Origin: Solanum dulcamara
Taxonomy: Eukaryota > Streptophyta > Magnoliopsida > Solanales > Solanaceae
NCBI RefSeq assembly: GCF_947179165.1
Contig: NC_077239.1
Span: 30,394,134 to 30,458,133 of the forward strand
Length of the DNA: 64,000 nt
Reading direction: 5' to 3'
A program made the translations under genes and the position numbers. Of the stretch, positions 10,945 to 22,389 are shown one piece after another (the stretch's first letter is position 1; the number at the start of each line of letters is the position of its first letter). The notes beneath the pieces are model-generated. The model was not told the DNA's origin, did not search any database, and saw only the letters and a program-made list of their open reading frames with translations.

Positions 10945-13313
10945 AGTCCTTCCTCAGAATGTCTATAGACCGTGTCTAGTAGAGTCTTGTTTATCGGTGT
11001 GTTGTGAGCCACATCTATAAACAGGAGGCTACAGGACATTTAGGACGTTACCTTTCTTTCATATCTAAGATCGTACGATAGAGCCCAACCACAGGACATG
11101 AAATTCCTTTTTCTAACCTTTGATTTCATTTAAGGAATGACATCGATAAAGGAACACGATTGATAATATTAGGAGCTACACAGTATATGGGTAAGCAATG
11201 GTATGGAAGAGATATGTTGAGTAAGGTGTTGAGCTTAAAATGTAAGGTTGAAAATTTAAAAGAAAGTAGACAAGGAAGTGTAGCAAATACAGTTTGAGGT
11301 GGACACAGGAGGTAAGTCCATTATTTTCATACGGTTATTGATATTGAAAGCCTTGTGTGTCTATGATATGAGAAGATATTGAAAGCCCTGTGGCTGTGAT
11401 AGGCTATGATATGCATATATATATGTTGGCCTTGTGAGGCATTATTGGTATTTCCTGAGTACAGGTTTGGGATAGTAAGAAATATAGAGGAAACTTTGCT
11501 GAATTTTTTTTGAAATAGAAAGAGAATGAGATATAAGGTTGTAGTATATCTTGAGAGATTGTATCCACGGTAACAATACGCTCCGATTAAACTAGGAGTA
11601 CAATTGACTTTGGAAAATAAGTAAATTGCAGTATGGGTGGTAATTAGAAGGTCAATACTTATATGGTGAGAAGAATGGTGATGGATATGAATGTCTTAAA
11701 AATACCGCGAGGTATTAAGGATGAGAATGACAAGGAAGGATAAGGGGTTAAATACGCTTGCTCCACCAGGTGGAATTAGTCCAGAGTAAGGATCGTGAAT
11801 AAAGGCTAAGAAATATTACTCTTTGGGATTGACCATGGGCAGAATATAGTGTGAATATAATGAGGATCATCATGGGAGTATGTAGGGCCTAGTAATGAAG
11901 TAACTAAAGAATGTGATTATGAGTAAGATTAGGAGTCAGCATCGAGCACACGATAAGGATGAAAGCGCATATAGTAGAAAGGGGTATTGTGTATATGTAT
12001 CTCAACCATGGAAAATAGTAAGACCCCTCAAGGATGAGGGAGGTAGCTTTGCAATACCATTGATACTTTGCGAGTCCATTAAGAGGAACAAGTGATATTC
12101 ATTGGAATGAAGATAGTGTTATAGCAAAGCTAGAAACACGTGTCATCAGAGTATAAGTGCCCCCGAATGGAGAGTCAAACACGATTATAAGCACTAGTGA
12201 TGTACTGATTGGGATGAAGGAAATGTGGCTTCGACTAAGCTACTATATTAGTTATATGACTCGAGTACCAGTACTTGAACTAGATTCTATACTATTTATC
12301 GAGAATTCTAAGCACCCCATAGTTGTATTAAGGTTTCTTACAAGGGCAACTTAAAGTATAGATGAGTTAATAGAAGGTGTAGACATGGTGCAGTATATCA
12401 AAGGTGTTGGAATAGAATCATATGTGTGTGAATGGTTGAAAATAAATAGAGGATGACATGGGTATGCCCTAAAGGGGGAAAGTGGACGAGAGAAATATAC
12501 GTGTGAGATGAAATCAACTGACACTATCACATGTTGACAGGAACGCTTAAATTTCAAGCGAGATCCCATACTGGAATGAGTTAGTAGGAGCTCAAGGCCA
12601 ACAATAAACAAATAAGAGTCGCGGTTTCTGAGACCATGCAAAGAATCATTGGTAGAACCCTAAGGGATGGGTGCCTACCATAAGGGGTGAATATGATAAG
12701 AGAGTAGGACTGAGCAAGCTAAGGACCATGTAAAGGGTAGTAGGGCCGTGTTTGGGTAAAGACTAAGATATGGCAACAACGTCATTGGCCGCTGATATAG
12801 TGACATACAAGTAGCAAGGAGAAAGAATTGAAAATCTCTTATGGTAGGAAATGAGGAGACCAAGGAGTACGTAAAGGAAGAAAAGAAAGAAGTAGGACAA
12901 AATAGCGTTAGCGCGAGCAAGTTCTAGTGTGAAGTAGATATGTAAAGCAAGATGGGTTGAGAAATGAAAAGACTATGTCTATCTTATATAGGTTGTATCA
13001 GAATGGTTATGCAACCTATAGATATGTATATGTTAAGTATAGGGTCAAGTGAGAAGTACACAATAATAGGAGCTAGGATGTTTTGGATATGTTACAGAGA
13101 GATGTCAAGATAGGTTAGACCAGACTACGAAGATGGGGTAAGTATTAAGGGAAAATTAGGACCTAGCCATGGTTGAACCAATGATCTATCCCGATGTCGA
13201 GTGTAAGATAGGGGAAGAGAAGGCAAGGCAAAACATGAAGACTAGCAAGAAGACGCTAAGGTAAATCTTGGGCTAAGATGAGTACCTTCGCACATTATTG
13301 CAAGGATGGCAAT
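10945..13313 (+). other. Untranslated or unrecognisable interior of the family A element
   Basis: The first 200 bases resemble a gypsy leader ('gccacatctataaacagg'). After that I see only short open frames with no motif I recognise, and no gag zinc knuckle, protease or RT motif. The base composition is richer in G and A on this strand, as in retrotransposon coding strands, so it may be very old coding sequence or captured filler. Confidence 0.5.
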
Positions 13314-13432
13314 GGAACGTGACACGAGGACTTTCTGGGGGGTCACCCATCCTAGTGCTACTCTCGCCTAAGCATGTCTAACTTCGAAATTCTGGTGGGA
13401 TCCGATGCGTTAGTGCTGCTATGATTGCATTA
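13314..13432 (-). pseudogene. 5S rRNA-derived sequence inside a retrotransposon
   Basis: Read on the minus strand, about 119 bases follow plant 5S rRNA from near its first base to its last. The best preserved parts are the 3' half of the internal promoter (box C, GGATGGGTGACC), 'CGAGAGTAG', 'GGATCCCACC' and 'AGCACTAACGC'. By eye about four bases in five agree with the remembered plant 5S consensus, and most differences are C/T or G/A changes. No T-run terminator follows the 3' end. It lies antisense to the host retrotransposon, between unrecognised interior and integrase remnants. 5S rRNA is the small RNA of the large ribosomal subunit, transcribed by RNA polymerase III. This copy is probably inactive, and it is not a 5S array unit because no second copy or spacer is seen. 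Confidence 0.85.
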
Positions 13433-14100
13433 GATGGAAGAATCCGAACTAGTGGCAAAGCAACGACACGAGATTATTTACCTTGAGTGTTATAAGTTAT
13501 GTTAAGGTAATTATAAAAAGGCTTAAGCAAAACAAGCAAGATTAGCTTATTACTAATAGATGGCACACTTGTATGCCACAGTTCTTCAACATAATACCAG
13601 TTAATGATAATCTAACCACGAAACGGCTATATAGGTCATTGTGTGAGGGGACTTCAACACAACTTGGTAGCCGACTCTGATGAGCAAAAAGAAAAACCCA
13701 AAAAGGCGAGGGTACCAGTTGATATCATCTAAAGAAGGCTAGAAGTAATATATGAGGTCAAAGATTCCACAAAATGACCTACAAGACTCACTTTGCACTC
13801 CTTAGACAGATAATTCTATATGGAATGTTATCCGCAAGTTAATAATATCAGCCCATGTTCCTTTAATCAAAGACTACCTGCTCAGCCAAGATGGTGTGAA
13901 ATTATAGGTCAAGAGGGTGGTAGGAACTTATGGAGTTTCCATAGCTATTGTCCTATATAAAGGAGCCCAAGTTACAGTTAACTACCGAAGATCAGTCCAC
14001 AAAGAGATTGAGAAGATAGATAGGTCTTCGTACACCATTTTACCCTTAGACTGGTGGATAGACTAAGCTTACTATCTAAACATTAGACGATATGTTGTGG
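13433..14100 (+). other. Interior of the family A element with no recognised gene
   Basis: No clear protein motif is visible. Some phrases near 13990-14090 may be the eroded N-terminal side of integrase, but I cannot support a boundary. Confidence 0.4.
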
Positions 14101-14282
14101 GCCTATATGGTTGACTCCAAAGGTAGATCGGACAATTGCCTACTACCTGTCAAAAGTACTTACCATATTAACTATTATTCTAGTATCCAGATGGCCCCAT
14201 ACGAGACTTGGTATGGCAGACAATATAAGTTACCAATTGATTGGTCTGATGGTAGTAAAACATGACTAATATGCCCAGACGT
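14101..14282 (+). pseudogene. Integrase core fragment of the family A element
   Basis: From 14110 the frame reads VDSKGRSD..LLPVKSTY, then NYYSSIQMAPYE.WYGR and WSDGS. These are two conserved blocks of gypsy integrase: the strand after the first catalytic Asp, and the block after the catalytic Glu. The stretch between them, which in relatives holds the second Asp and the Glu (roughly 100 residues), is missing, so the enzyme is deleted through its active site. Integrase would join the DNA copy to the chromosome. Only this fragment and the tail remain. Confidence 0.75.
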
Positions 14283-14830
14283 GGTTCAGTAAGCGGTATA
14301 AAAGGTGAAGCATATTCGGAAGAGATTATTAGTAGCTCAAAGTCAACAGAAGTCATACGCGGATAATCAATGTCAATCTCTAGAATTTCAAGTTATAATT
14401 AAGCACTCTCGAAAGTTTCACCCACAGAGAAAGTGATGAGACCCAACAAGAAAGAGGACCTTAGTCCGAGATGCATTGGCCCTTATCAGACCCTCCGTCG
14501 AATAGGCAAGATTGCTTATAAGTTGGACTTACCGATGGATACAGAAGTAGTACATCCAATCTTCTAAGTATTGATGCTTCACAGGTGTGTTGGTGATCCA
14601 TCCCGAGTATATTCCGCACAGGATATCTAGGTCAAAGAGGAGTTATCCTATGAGAAGCAATTGGTCTCCATCCTGGATCGGCGGAGTAGGGGGATTGTGA
14701 ATTAAGGACATAGCTTTCGTCAAGGTGTTTTGGCAAAATAAGAGTCGCAAATAAATGACCTGGAAAGCTGAAAAGGAAATAAAGCACAAGTATCCGTACC
14801 TATTCTCTACGTCTATAGGTAATCCCAACC
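14283..14830 (+). pseudogene. Integrase C-terminal region with GPY motif and chromodomain remnant
   Basis: The line runs from a KVKHIRKRLLVAQS-like helix through the GPY motif (14478-14486) and KIAYKLDLP to VHPIF, CVGDPSR and EELSYE. A chromodomain-like ending (TWKAEKEI, then KYPYLF) lies near 14760-14805. Many in-frame stops and at least one shift interrupt it. In relatives the chromodomain steers insertion to heterochromatin by binding modified histone H3. This placement identifies the element as a chromovirus. Confidence 0.75.
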
Positions 14831-14957
14831 TTTAGAACTCTGATATTGATTGCTCAGTGAAAGTATGTGTTATTGCGATGGAACAGAGAAACTCTCTATA
14901 TAGTCATTATAAGATCTTGAGGAGAGTTTTTGATTCACATTCAAGGATGAATGTTCT

Positions 14958-14971
14958 AAAGGGGGGAAGGA
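14958..14971 (+). other. Polypurine tract
   Basis: 'aaaggggggaagga' ends one base before the 3' LTR (TGTTACACCC at 14972). It is the standard primer for plus-strand synthesis. Confidence 0.8.
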
Positions 14972-15552
14972 TGTTACACCCCGTACTTTTGTACCTTGGA
15001 AGGTTCTTAAGCTTCTTAAGTTTCTTGAAAAGTTCTTAAGTTTTGGAATGATTCTTAAGTTTCTTAAACCTTCTTAGAAGTTACCATGGGAGCTGGATAG
15101 TCCATAATGCTATCAAACAACTCTAAGAAAGGGAGAATGTGACACCTCATGATAGGGAAGATTGGAAATAGCATTGTAAGAATCCGAAAGAAGTTGGAGA
15201 CCAAATAATGAGTCGTAGGACTTGACTTACTTATGTAAGCTACCAACTTGGAAATCTTACATACTTAATCTACTTAAATACATATCAAGCTTACATAGCA
15301 AAGATTACATAGATTTGTAAAGTAAGACGAGATTACGAACCACGAGCAGGAAAACAGAGTGACACGTGAAAGCATGAGAGAGTGCCATATGGCATCAAGG
15401 GAGAGTTCCATATGGCAAAAGCTGGAGCAAGGGGGTGGACCCCCCACCTGCCACATGGCAGCCTATCGTAGGAGGAAGGGATATGTTGGCCCAATGAGTG
15501 TTTGACATGTGTCACCACTTAGGGGTTAACACGTGTCACCCCCCTAAATTAG

Positions 15553-15602
<50 letters not shown>

Positions 15603-18461
15603 ATGACACATTCTTATCTACAAGAAATTCATTTATCTTCCTAGTTCAAGAGACTTCTATAGAAAGAAAGAAAAGAAGAAAAATTTAGAACTAGAGAGAG
15701 AGTGGGTTCGGCCAAGGAGAAAAAAAGGTAAGTCTCTGATTTCGTTCCATGAAATAATAATCTAGGATATACCATGATTTTATGAATATGTTAGTAATGT
15801 AAATTTATGGTTTGTAGCATCACCAAAACGTAGCAAGCAGCCACAAAGTTTTGGTCGTGCTAAAGGAACTTCCGAGGTAAGTTTTGGCGAGTTTGGCGAG
15901 TTTTAGGCAAGGTAAGGTTTTACCTTTCAAATTGAAGTTTATAATGATTTTATGAGGTATATTACATGTCTTAAATAAGGTTTGAAGTGGAAAAATTGCA
16001 TAAGGATGCTTGATGTTAGAAATAAACTAAATTGAATTCCTCATAGCTAAATCGAAGTAGCGTAGGGTGTTGTCATGGTGGGCTGCGGTTGTAGCTGGTG
16101 TGGTTGTTTGTTTCAGGGATGTAAAGAGTTCTTAAAAGGGTATGAGTGATGCTGTTTGCATCCACACAAACCCCAATTTAGTATGGTTGAAGATTTTATA
16201 AAATAAAGGTTAAAAACTCTATTTTGACATTGTAGTTTTGAGCTAGTTGTTGGGAGTTATATTGTGTAATGTTGAGGTGGTTTAATTGTATATATGCTGC
16301 TGGTTGTTGTTGGTATGGTTTTTGACATTGTGAATGAGTTTAAATCTTGAGAATGTTGAAGTTATAGGGGAGATGCTGCCCGATTTTCGGTAACTTCGGA
16401 ACTAGTAACAAACTATTCAAGGGTATTGGATAAGGAAATGATTCCTATGGGTACTTGGTTGTAGATTTGGAAATTGGAAAGTGAAAGTTTATTAACCTCA
16501 GTATTACTCTCATGTTAATAGGTCAAGGAGGTAACAAGGCGAGCTGGATTACAGTTAATCCACAAAACGTATGTGAAGCTTACCCTTTCTTTTCTTTTGG
16601 CATGTCTTAGCCTTAAGTTATTTATTTATATACGAAACTTGGGAGTCATTCCATTCATAGAGCTATGAATATGAGTCAAGACCTTCATTCACTTCTGGAT
16701 GTTAGAACCCCTGCAATAAGTGGAGTCCTCGCCTTTCAAGTCTTCTATAGGATGATAAGTAATAGATATAAGGCTTGTCTATTTCTCTCTTTGAAAGGGG
16801 CTTAAGGTAAGGGAAATAATGTATGATATGAGTTTAGAAGTAATTCCATTTGTAGGTTTTGGATGTAATTCATGACTCGTAGTCACTTTTGAATACTAAG
16901 GGTCCTAAAGTAGTTAAATTACTACTCTCGAGCCATCTATATGTTGAATAGTAAATGGAGATATAAGCTCGTATTCTGAAAGGCTCTGAGAGGATAAATG
17001 TCTTTGATTGCATAAGTTGTATCTCTAATTTCATAAGCTATGTGTCTGATTGCATAAGTTATGTCTTTGATTGCATAAAATATGTGGCATTATCTTGGTA
17101 CACTCTTGTGGTCCCTGAGGCCCTAGTTGATGAAATCCCTAATAATATCTACAGGGTACCTCAGAGGATTACTTCCCTTGTCTTTTTCAGGTGATGGTTC
17201 ACTTGACTATTTTAGTGAATCTCAAGAGATGACTTAGTTGCATATGGTTTCTCACTACTCTACTCATGTATACGGTAACCCTTCTTTTACCAAGTCCCCC
17301 GATGGGCTAGGTACGTTATCGTGTGCAACTTTATTATTCCTTCACCGAGTCCTAGGCCGGGTATATATATATGTATGAAGTGTACGATGATGAAATGCTG
17401 TATACGATAATGTTGAAGCATACAATGACATCATATGTGATGAAGTTATTCATTGAGTCCCAGGCCGGATACATATACATATGATGATATGATGAAAATG
17501 TGGATTAGGCCGTACGTTCCTCGATATTGTTTTAAATTATGGATCAGGCCGAACATTCCTCGATATACTTTACTATGTGATAATGGCATTGAGTCCTATA
17601 AAGGGGCCAGATGCGGTACGTTATGTACACTACTCTTTCACCGAGTCCCTCACTAAAGAGCCGGATACTTACGTAGGCATGCATATGAAAATATAGGGAT
17701 ATACTTGTGATCGCGAGCCCTATAGTGGACTAGATGTACTATGATGACTTATATGATAAGATTATGTCGTATATGATGATATGATATCGTATACAATGAC
17801 CTGATGAAATAATATACATGATGAAAGAAGATTAGGATATGGTGATATGGAATATGATGAAATAGTTATGATACCGAGTTCCTTAGAGAGCCGAGCACAG
17901 TGTATGATGATATATATGACTACGTGTCCTAAGATGCAGGTACATTAATTTGTTAATTGTTACACTTGTCCCCTGCATCCCTATTTCAACTATGATCTCA
18001 GTTATGATGTGTTATATTTTACATACTCAGTATATATTTTGTACTAACATCCACTTCTTCTGGGGGGCTGCGTTTTATGCCCGCAGGTACAGACACGCGA
18101 CTTGAGGATCCGCCAGCTTAGGATTCCACCCAGAGGGTTTGAGAAGAGCTCCATCGTGTCGGAACCCAGCTTTTGGTACTAAACCTTGATGCATATATTA
18201 TTTGTTAAGGGTACGGTGGGTGCCCTATCCCACCTTATGTTACTATTTATTTTTAGAGGTCTATAGACATGTATGTGGATTATATATGTATGTGTGAATA
18301 GTTGTGCCTATATGTTATGATATCCTCATCGGCTTATATATTGTCTTGCCTATTGGCACGCTATGACTCAAATAGGAGACATATTTACTTATAGTTAGCA
18401 AGGGTATACAGGAGTGTCCAGTTCGGGCACCCGTCACGGCCTACGGAGTTGGATCATGAAA
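14972..18461 (+). repeat. 3' LTR of the family A element
   Basis: It starts TGTTACACCCCGTAC and is collinear with the 5' LTR. It ends 'ggatcatgaaa', where the terminal TGACA has changed to TGAAA. It contains the (TA)n expansion at 15554-15599, absent from the 5' LTR. Confidence 0.85.
15554..15599. repeat. (TA)n microsatellite
   Basis: An uninterrupted TA run of about 46 bases stands where the 5' LTR has only a short 'ctatatattta' TATA-like segment. It arose after insertion of this element. Confidence 0.95.
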
Positions 18462-18466
18462 AAAGT

Positions 18467-18899
18467 GATAGCTCCTATGAACCCAAATGTGGGTACGGTA
18501 GCTAGCTAAGTTTGTGACTTCATTTGGACAAACCCTCATTTATTCCATTGCTCTAAAGTGGACGAGGATGCACAAGAATTTATTGAGGGCAATTCTAAGG
18601 TTATTGGGATCATGGGCATTAGTCTGGTGGAGAAAGAGGAGTTAGTAGCTTATCAACTTAAGAGAGTTGCACAAGTTTGGTGTGAGCAATGGAAAAATGA
18701 AGGGGTAGAAATGATGGTCCCATTGATGGGGAGGAATTCAAGAGTGCTTTCCTTGGCCGGTTTTTCCTTTGGAGTTGAGAAAAAGCCAAGGGACAAGAGT
18801 TCATCAATTTGTGTTAAGGTAATAAAAGTGTGAGGGAGTATAACCTCAAGTTCACTAAGTTGTAGAAATATGCTCCTTTTATGGTTGCCGGCCCTAGGG
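18467..18899 (+). pseudogene. gag, continuation after the 11-kb insertion, truncated
   Basis: The frame continues from 7422 as VI APMNPNVGTVAS, then a stop, then FIWTNPH.FHCSKVDEDAQEFIE and VEKEELVAYQLKRVAQVW.EQW. These are hallmark capsid blocks of plant chromovirus gag. A run of about 90 codons (18558-18833) is still open. A shift is needed near 18820-18830 to read the next block, VREYNLKFTKL (stop) KYAPFMVAGPR, which ends at 18899. A reversed LTR (TGTCACGACCC) starts at 18900, so the capsid end, zinc knuckle and all of pol are lost. It belongs with the LTR at 4910-7053. Confidence 0.8.
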
Positions 18900-20215
18900 T
18901 GTCACGACCCGAACTAGAGCTAAGATGCGATACGATGATCGAGATGTAAGGAACCCCAACCGTAATCCATCTTAGTATACATTGCATACATAAGGTAAAA
19001 GAACATGAAAAGATAAGCAGAAGTAATCATCAAGTGGAGAACAAGACTAAGGGAAATCAACTCAACAGATGTCCAAACCGGACTACAGCATAAGTCATCT
19101 TATCATGCCTCTAGTATAGTCTTTGATAGGGGCTTAGGATAATCTCCTAGCTCATCCTAACAATAGTAGAAAGGTCAAAGTAATAGCAACATGAATAAAA
19201 GTCATGTCGTCGATAGAATGAGGACTCACCAACTCCTTGAAAATCTAGAACAATCTCTAGTCACGAATAGGATGGTTGTGAGTGTCATCCGTTCCTACAT
19301 TATGAGACAATGTAGACAAAATATGCGCTAATAAGTTTGAATGTACTAAGTATGTGAGGTATGCATGAACAAGTAAAATAATGTAATCAATATGTCATAA
19401 GATGCATGACCAATCATAATGAACATGAATAAATCTTAAAAGCTTTTTAAAACATATGAAACTCACAGTCAATGCATATCATACAACTTCAACTTTCAAC
19501 TCATAACTTTTTTTTGATAATGGTAACTAACTTTCAACTCATAACTTAACTTCAACTTGTGTGGGATAAGACATTTAACTGAGATCTAATACCATGCGAA
19601 CTATTACATGGAATTCGATATTCATCGAAGCAAGGAAGCTAGCTTGCCAGGACATACTCCACATATAACTCATCTCAACTCAGCTCAACTGTGCTATATA
19701 TAGATCCACTAGCTAGGCCATAAAGGCAGTCCCACACGGGCAATGTAGTTTGGGACTTTAGGTTACTACTAGGATTCCCTTGGGTAATTAACTATGTTAT
19801 CAGACTGAACCCCACCTAAAAGTCCTCACGGTGCTTAGTCAATATCATAACGGAAACTCATAAAACATGATTATAACATAATAGGGAAAGATAGTAACTG
19901 CCTATCAATCCATCTTTAAATCATATAGAAATAGCTCATTAACTTAGTGATTCAAAAGAATCTATAAAATGGGTGAGAATTGTACTTGTCACCATCTTTA
20001 ATAACATCTTTGATCTTAACTTTTATCATCATAATAACTTCATCTTTTAAAATTATAATCTCAACTTTACTCATAAAACTGTCATTGAAAATTATTTAAC
20101 TCATGATCAACTCATAAAATCAACTTTAACTCATAATCATAGCTTGAGAATAGCTTTATGCATAGGCATTCATAATTCAACTTAAAGTCATGCAATTGTT
20201 GCACTCTATTTTTCT
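18900..20215 (-). mobile_element. Reversed LTR fragment, family B-like (element C)
   Basis: It starts TGTCACGACCCGAAC, the mirrored LTR end. It then follows the same order as the LTR at 29447: 'gaggactcaccaac', 'tatgcgctaataa', 'aagtatgtgaggtatgcatgaa', 'ggatccactagctaggcca' and 'gaatagctcatta'. Similarity fades near 20215, before the U3 part of a full LTR. It interrupts the gag frame ending at 18899. It may be the 3' LTR of the reversed pol that begins at 23430, which would put the AT-rich block between them. Confidence 0.6.
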
Positions 20216-21200
20216 CAAAACGGGATTACAGAAACATGACAACTCTTTTTAGGATTTAAAAAAAGAAGAGTCATCATCTAACAAAAAAGCATTAGGCACC
20301 ATTCTACACTCAATTACGGACAAAATTAATTTAAAAGGTCTGCGCAACCAGAGTTGGGGTAAGGGTTCAAATTACCTCAAAAAAAAGTGTTAGGCACCTT
20401 TTGAGGTCCATAAATATGGGTCCCAACCGAATCTTATAATTATATGGGGGGTTTAAAATATAGTAAATAAGGTCTCTATTGATTAAAATAGAACTACGTG
20501 ATGAAAAGATTTTAACAAAAAATAAAGAACATCAATTAAACATTAACTAACATGATAAAATAAATACACAAGCGAGAAGACGGAAGTTACACAATTACAT
20601 AAGATAAATAATCATTCTTATTTAGTTAAGATACCCCAATAAATACAAACAAAATGTTAACAATTAAATATGTAAGAAAATTATATTCTACTCAGATAAG
20701 TGTTAGGCTTATTAACGGAAGACAAGATACATAAAGCATATTCCAATCACCTTTTTATCATTTCCGAGAGGCCTATTTACCCCTACTCCTCCTAAGTTTA
20801 TTTATTATTATTCTAAGAAGCGGTCTAAAAGAAATATCAAAACTAACAAGCTAAAAGGTGTCTTTCGTCCCATCTTAGTATCCAAGAGGCATTAGATCTA
20901 CTAATTGATAGGTTCTAGACTAAAAGAAAATATAGACTTTGTAATTAGATACGTTGTCAAACAAAATAAATAGGATGAGCATTTAGCACATAAGGTTTCA
21001 AGTAAGCCTCTAATTTTATTAATAGCATGCTTAAAAACACATACAAGTTGTGAAGGCAATAATAAATATTATGTGTGTGCAAATACAAAGCCAAGATAGT
21101 ATAGAGGAAAAATTTAATTAATTAAACATATAAGAGCAATTTTAATTGTTAGACTAATCGTGATAAAAGAGAGTATTTTGGACAACTTTAATTATTAACT
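20216..21200. other. AT-rich stretch, not recognised
   Basis: I see no coding motif or LTR end. Two 'ttaggcacc' words (20291 and 20390) and a 'gtctgcgcaaccagagttg' phrase stand out from the AT-rich background. Similar 'GTGTTAGGCACC' wording occurs in some plant LTRs, but I cannot place it. Confidence 0.35.
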
Positions 21201-22040
21201 AAAGACTTTAATAAAATCCTATGAACATGGTTTCTAATTAATAACATGCTAAAAATATAGCGAGTAAAATAGGCATGATCCATAAATAATTAATTTATTA
21301 AAGTTCTGTAGGCATAATCTCTAATAGAAATAAAAGAATGAAAATTTATTAAAATTCTATAAGCATGTTTTCTATATATATTAAGGCAAACATTTATTAA
21401 AATCCTAAAGACATGATTTCTATACAAATTAATATGCTGAGAATTATTATTAAAACATACTAACATGATTTCTAGATAATGTATCATGTTGAAAATATTT
21501 GTAAAAATCTTGTAGGCATGATTTCTATATGATAATAGGATGCAAACTTATTAAAGTCCTATAGGCATGATTTCTAATTAAAATACTATGCTAAAATATT
21601 TTCTAAGTTTTAAAGACATGATTTTTTTAATCTTATAGACATGATTTCTATGACATTATCACGATGAACATCTTATAAGCATGATTCCTATATGTTTGAA
21701 ATATTATTAAATCCTATAGGCATAATTTCTATATGACATAATGTTCTAAAAATATTTATGAACAAACCTATAGGCATTGTATCTATTAAAGTAGCATACT
21801 AAATATTTATTAAATCCTAAACATGATTTCTATATAAATTTGTACGCTAAAAATATTAAAAGAGTCATATATATGTAGTTTCAATTAATATGCTGAAAAT
21901 ACTAAGGCTAAACTATGATATATAACTCAATTAACATGCTGAAAATTATTTAATAAGGATCTATCTGGGTGATACCTAAATAGTTTAAACATGCTTAATT
22001 TATAATAACTATAGATATGATTTATAGTTAAAAAAAACCA
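21201..22040. repeat. Degenerate tandem repeat, about 50-bp period
   Basis: The core 'cctataggcatgatttct' recurs at least 13 times with substitutions. Examples lie near 21219, 21303, 21354, 21404, 21455, 21510, 21558, 21612, 21642, 21672, 21712, 21764 and 21814, with decayed copies to about 22015. Spacing is mostly 47-54 bases, with a few shorter steps of 30-40. A second weaker word, 'atgctgaaaat', follows the core in many units. Confidence 0.8.
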
Positions 22041-22389
22041 TATCCTAACATGAAACTGATTATTAAATAATGACTTCTAACAACATAATAATTGGCGATT
22101 AAATAAAGCAAGCAAAAGTTAGACAAATTATTTATTACATACAGGTGGGCGTTTTTTGAAAAAAAAAGTTAAAGCTAAACGACGTATTTTAACAGTATAA
22201 ATGGTAAAACAATGCTTATGATATCAACTGGCAAAATTCTTTCATTAGGCCAAAACATGTGAAGATATCCTTTAGTTAATTGGGGCAATACCAGTTCCTA
22301 CATGGTGAGTATCTAAGGTATTTTAATGTCTTTTCCAATTAATTTTATTGAAACAACTGAAATTTTTCATAAACCACTTTGTTTTAAAA
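22041..22389. other. AT-rich spacer, nothing recognised
   Basis: It links the two repeat arrays. No gene, LTR end or clear repeat was seen. Confidence 0.4.

Larger units (their letters stand above)
7423..18461 (+). mobile_element. Complete but non-autonomous Ty3/gypsy chromovirus (Tekay/Del type), family A
   Basis: An 11,039-bp element has two direct LTRs (3506 and 3490 bp) with TG...CA-type ends, a PBS after the 5' LTR and a polypurine tract before the 3' LTR. The flanking 5-bp target duplication is GAAGT on the left (7418-7422) and AAAGT on the right (18462-18466). Very long LTRs plus a remnant chromodomain in the integrase tail fit the Tekay/Del lineage. The interior is only about 4 kb, against the roughly 5 kb or more needed for gag-pol. 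It has no recognisable gag, protease, RT or RNase H, only integrase pieces. It must therefore have depended on enzymes from a relative. It sits inside the gag of the B' element. Confidence 0.85.

Noticed and set aside
12157..12920. Frames between 12157 and 12920 as element genes
   Set aside because: They are short, on both strands, and carry no recognisable motif.
13314..13432. Functional 5S rRNA gene
   Set aside because: There are too many differences from the consensus, no T-run terminator follows, and it is a single copy inside a retrotransposon.
21290..21487. Peptide repeat (HAYRILIN-like) as a coding repeat protein
   Set aside because: It reflects the degenerate 50-bp DNA repeat. The frame breaks after four units while the DNA repeat goes on.
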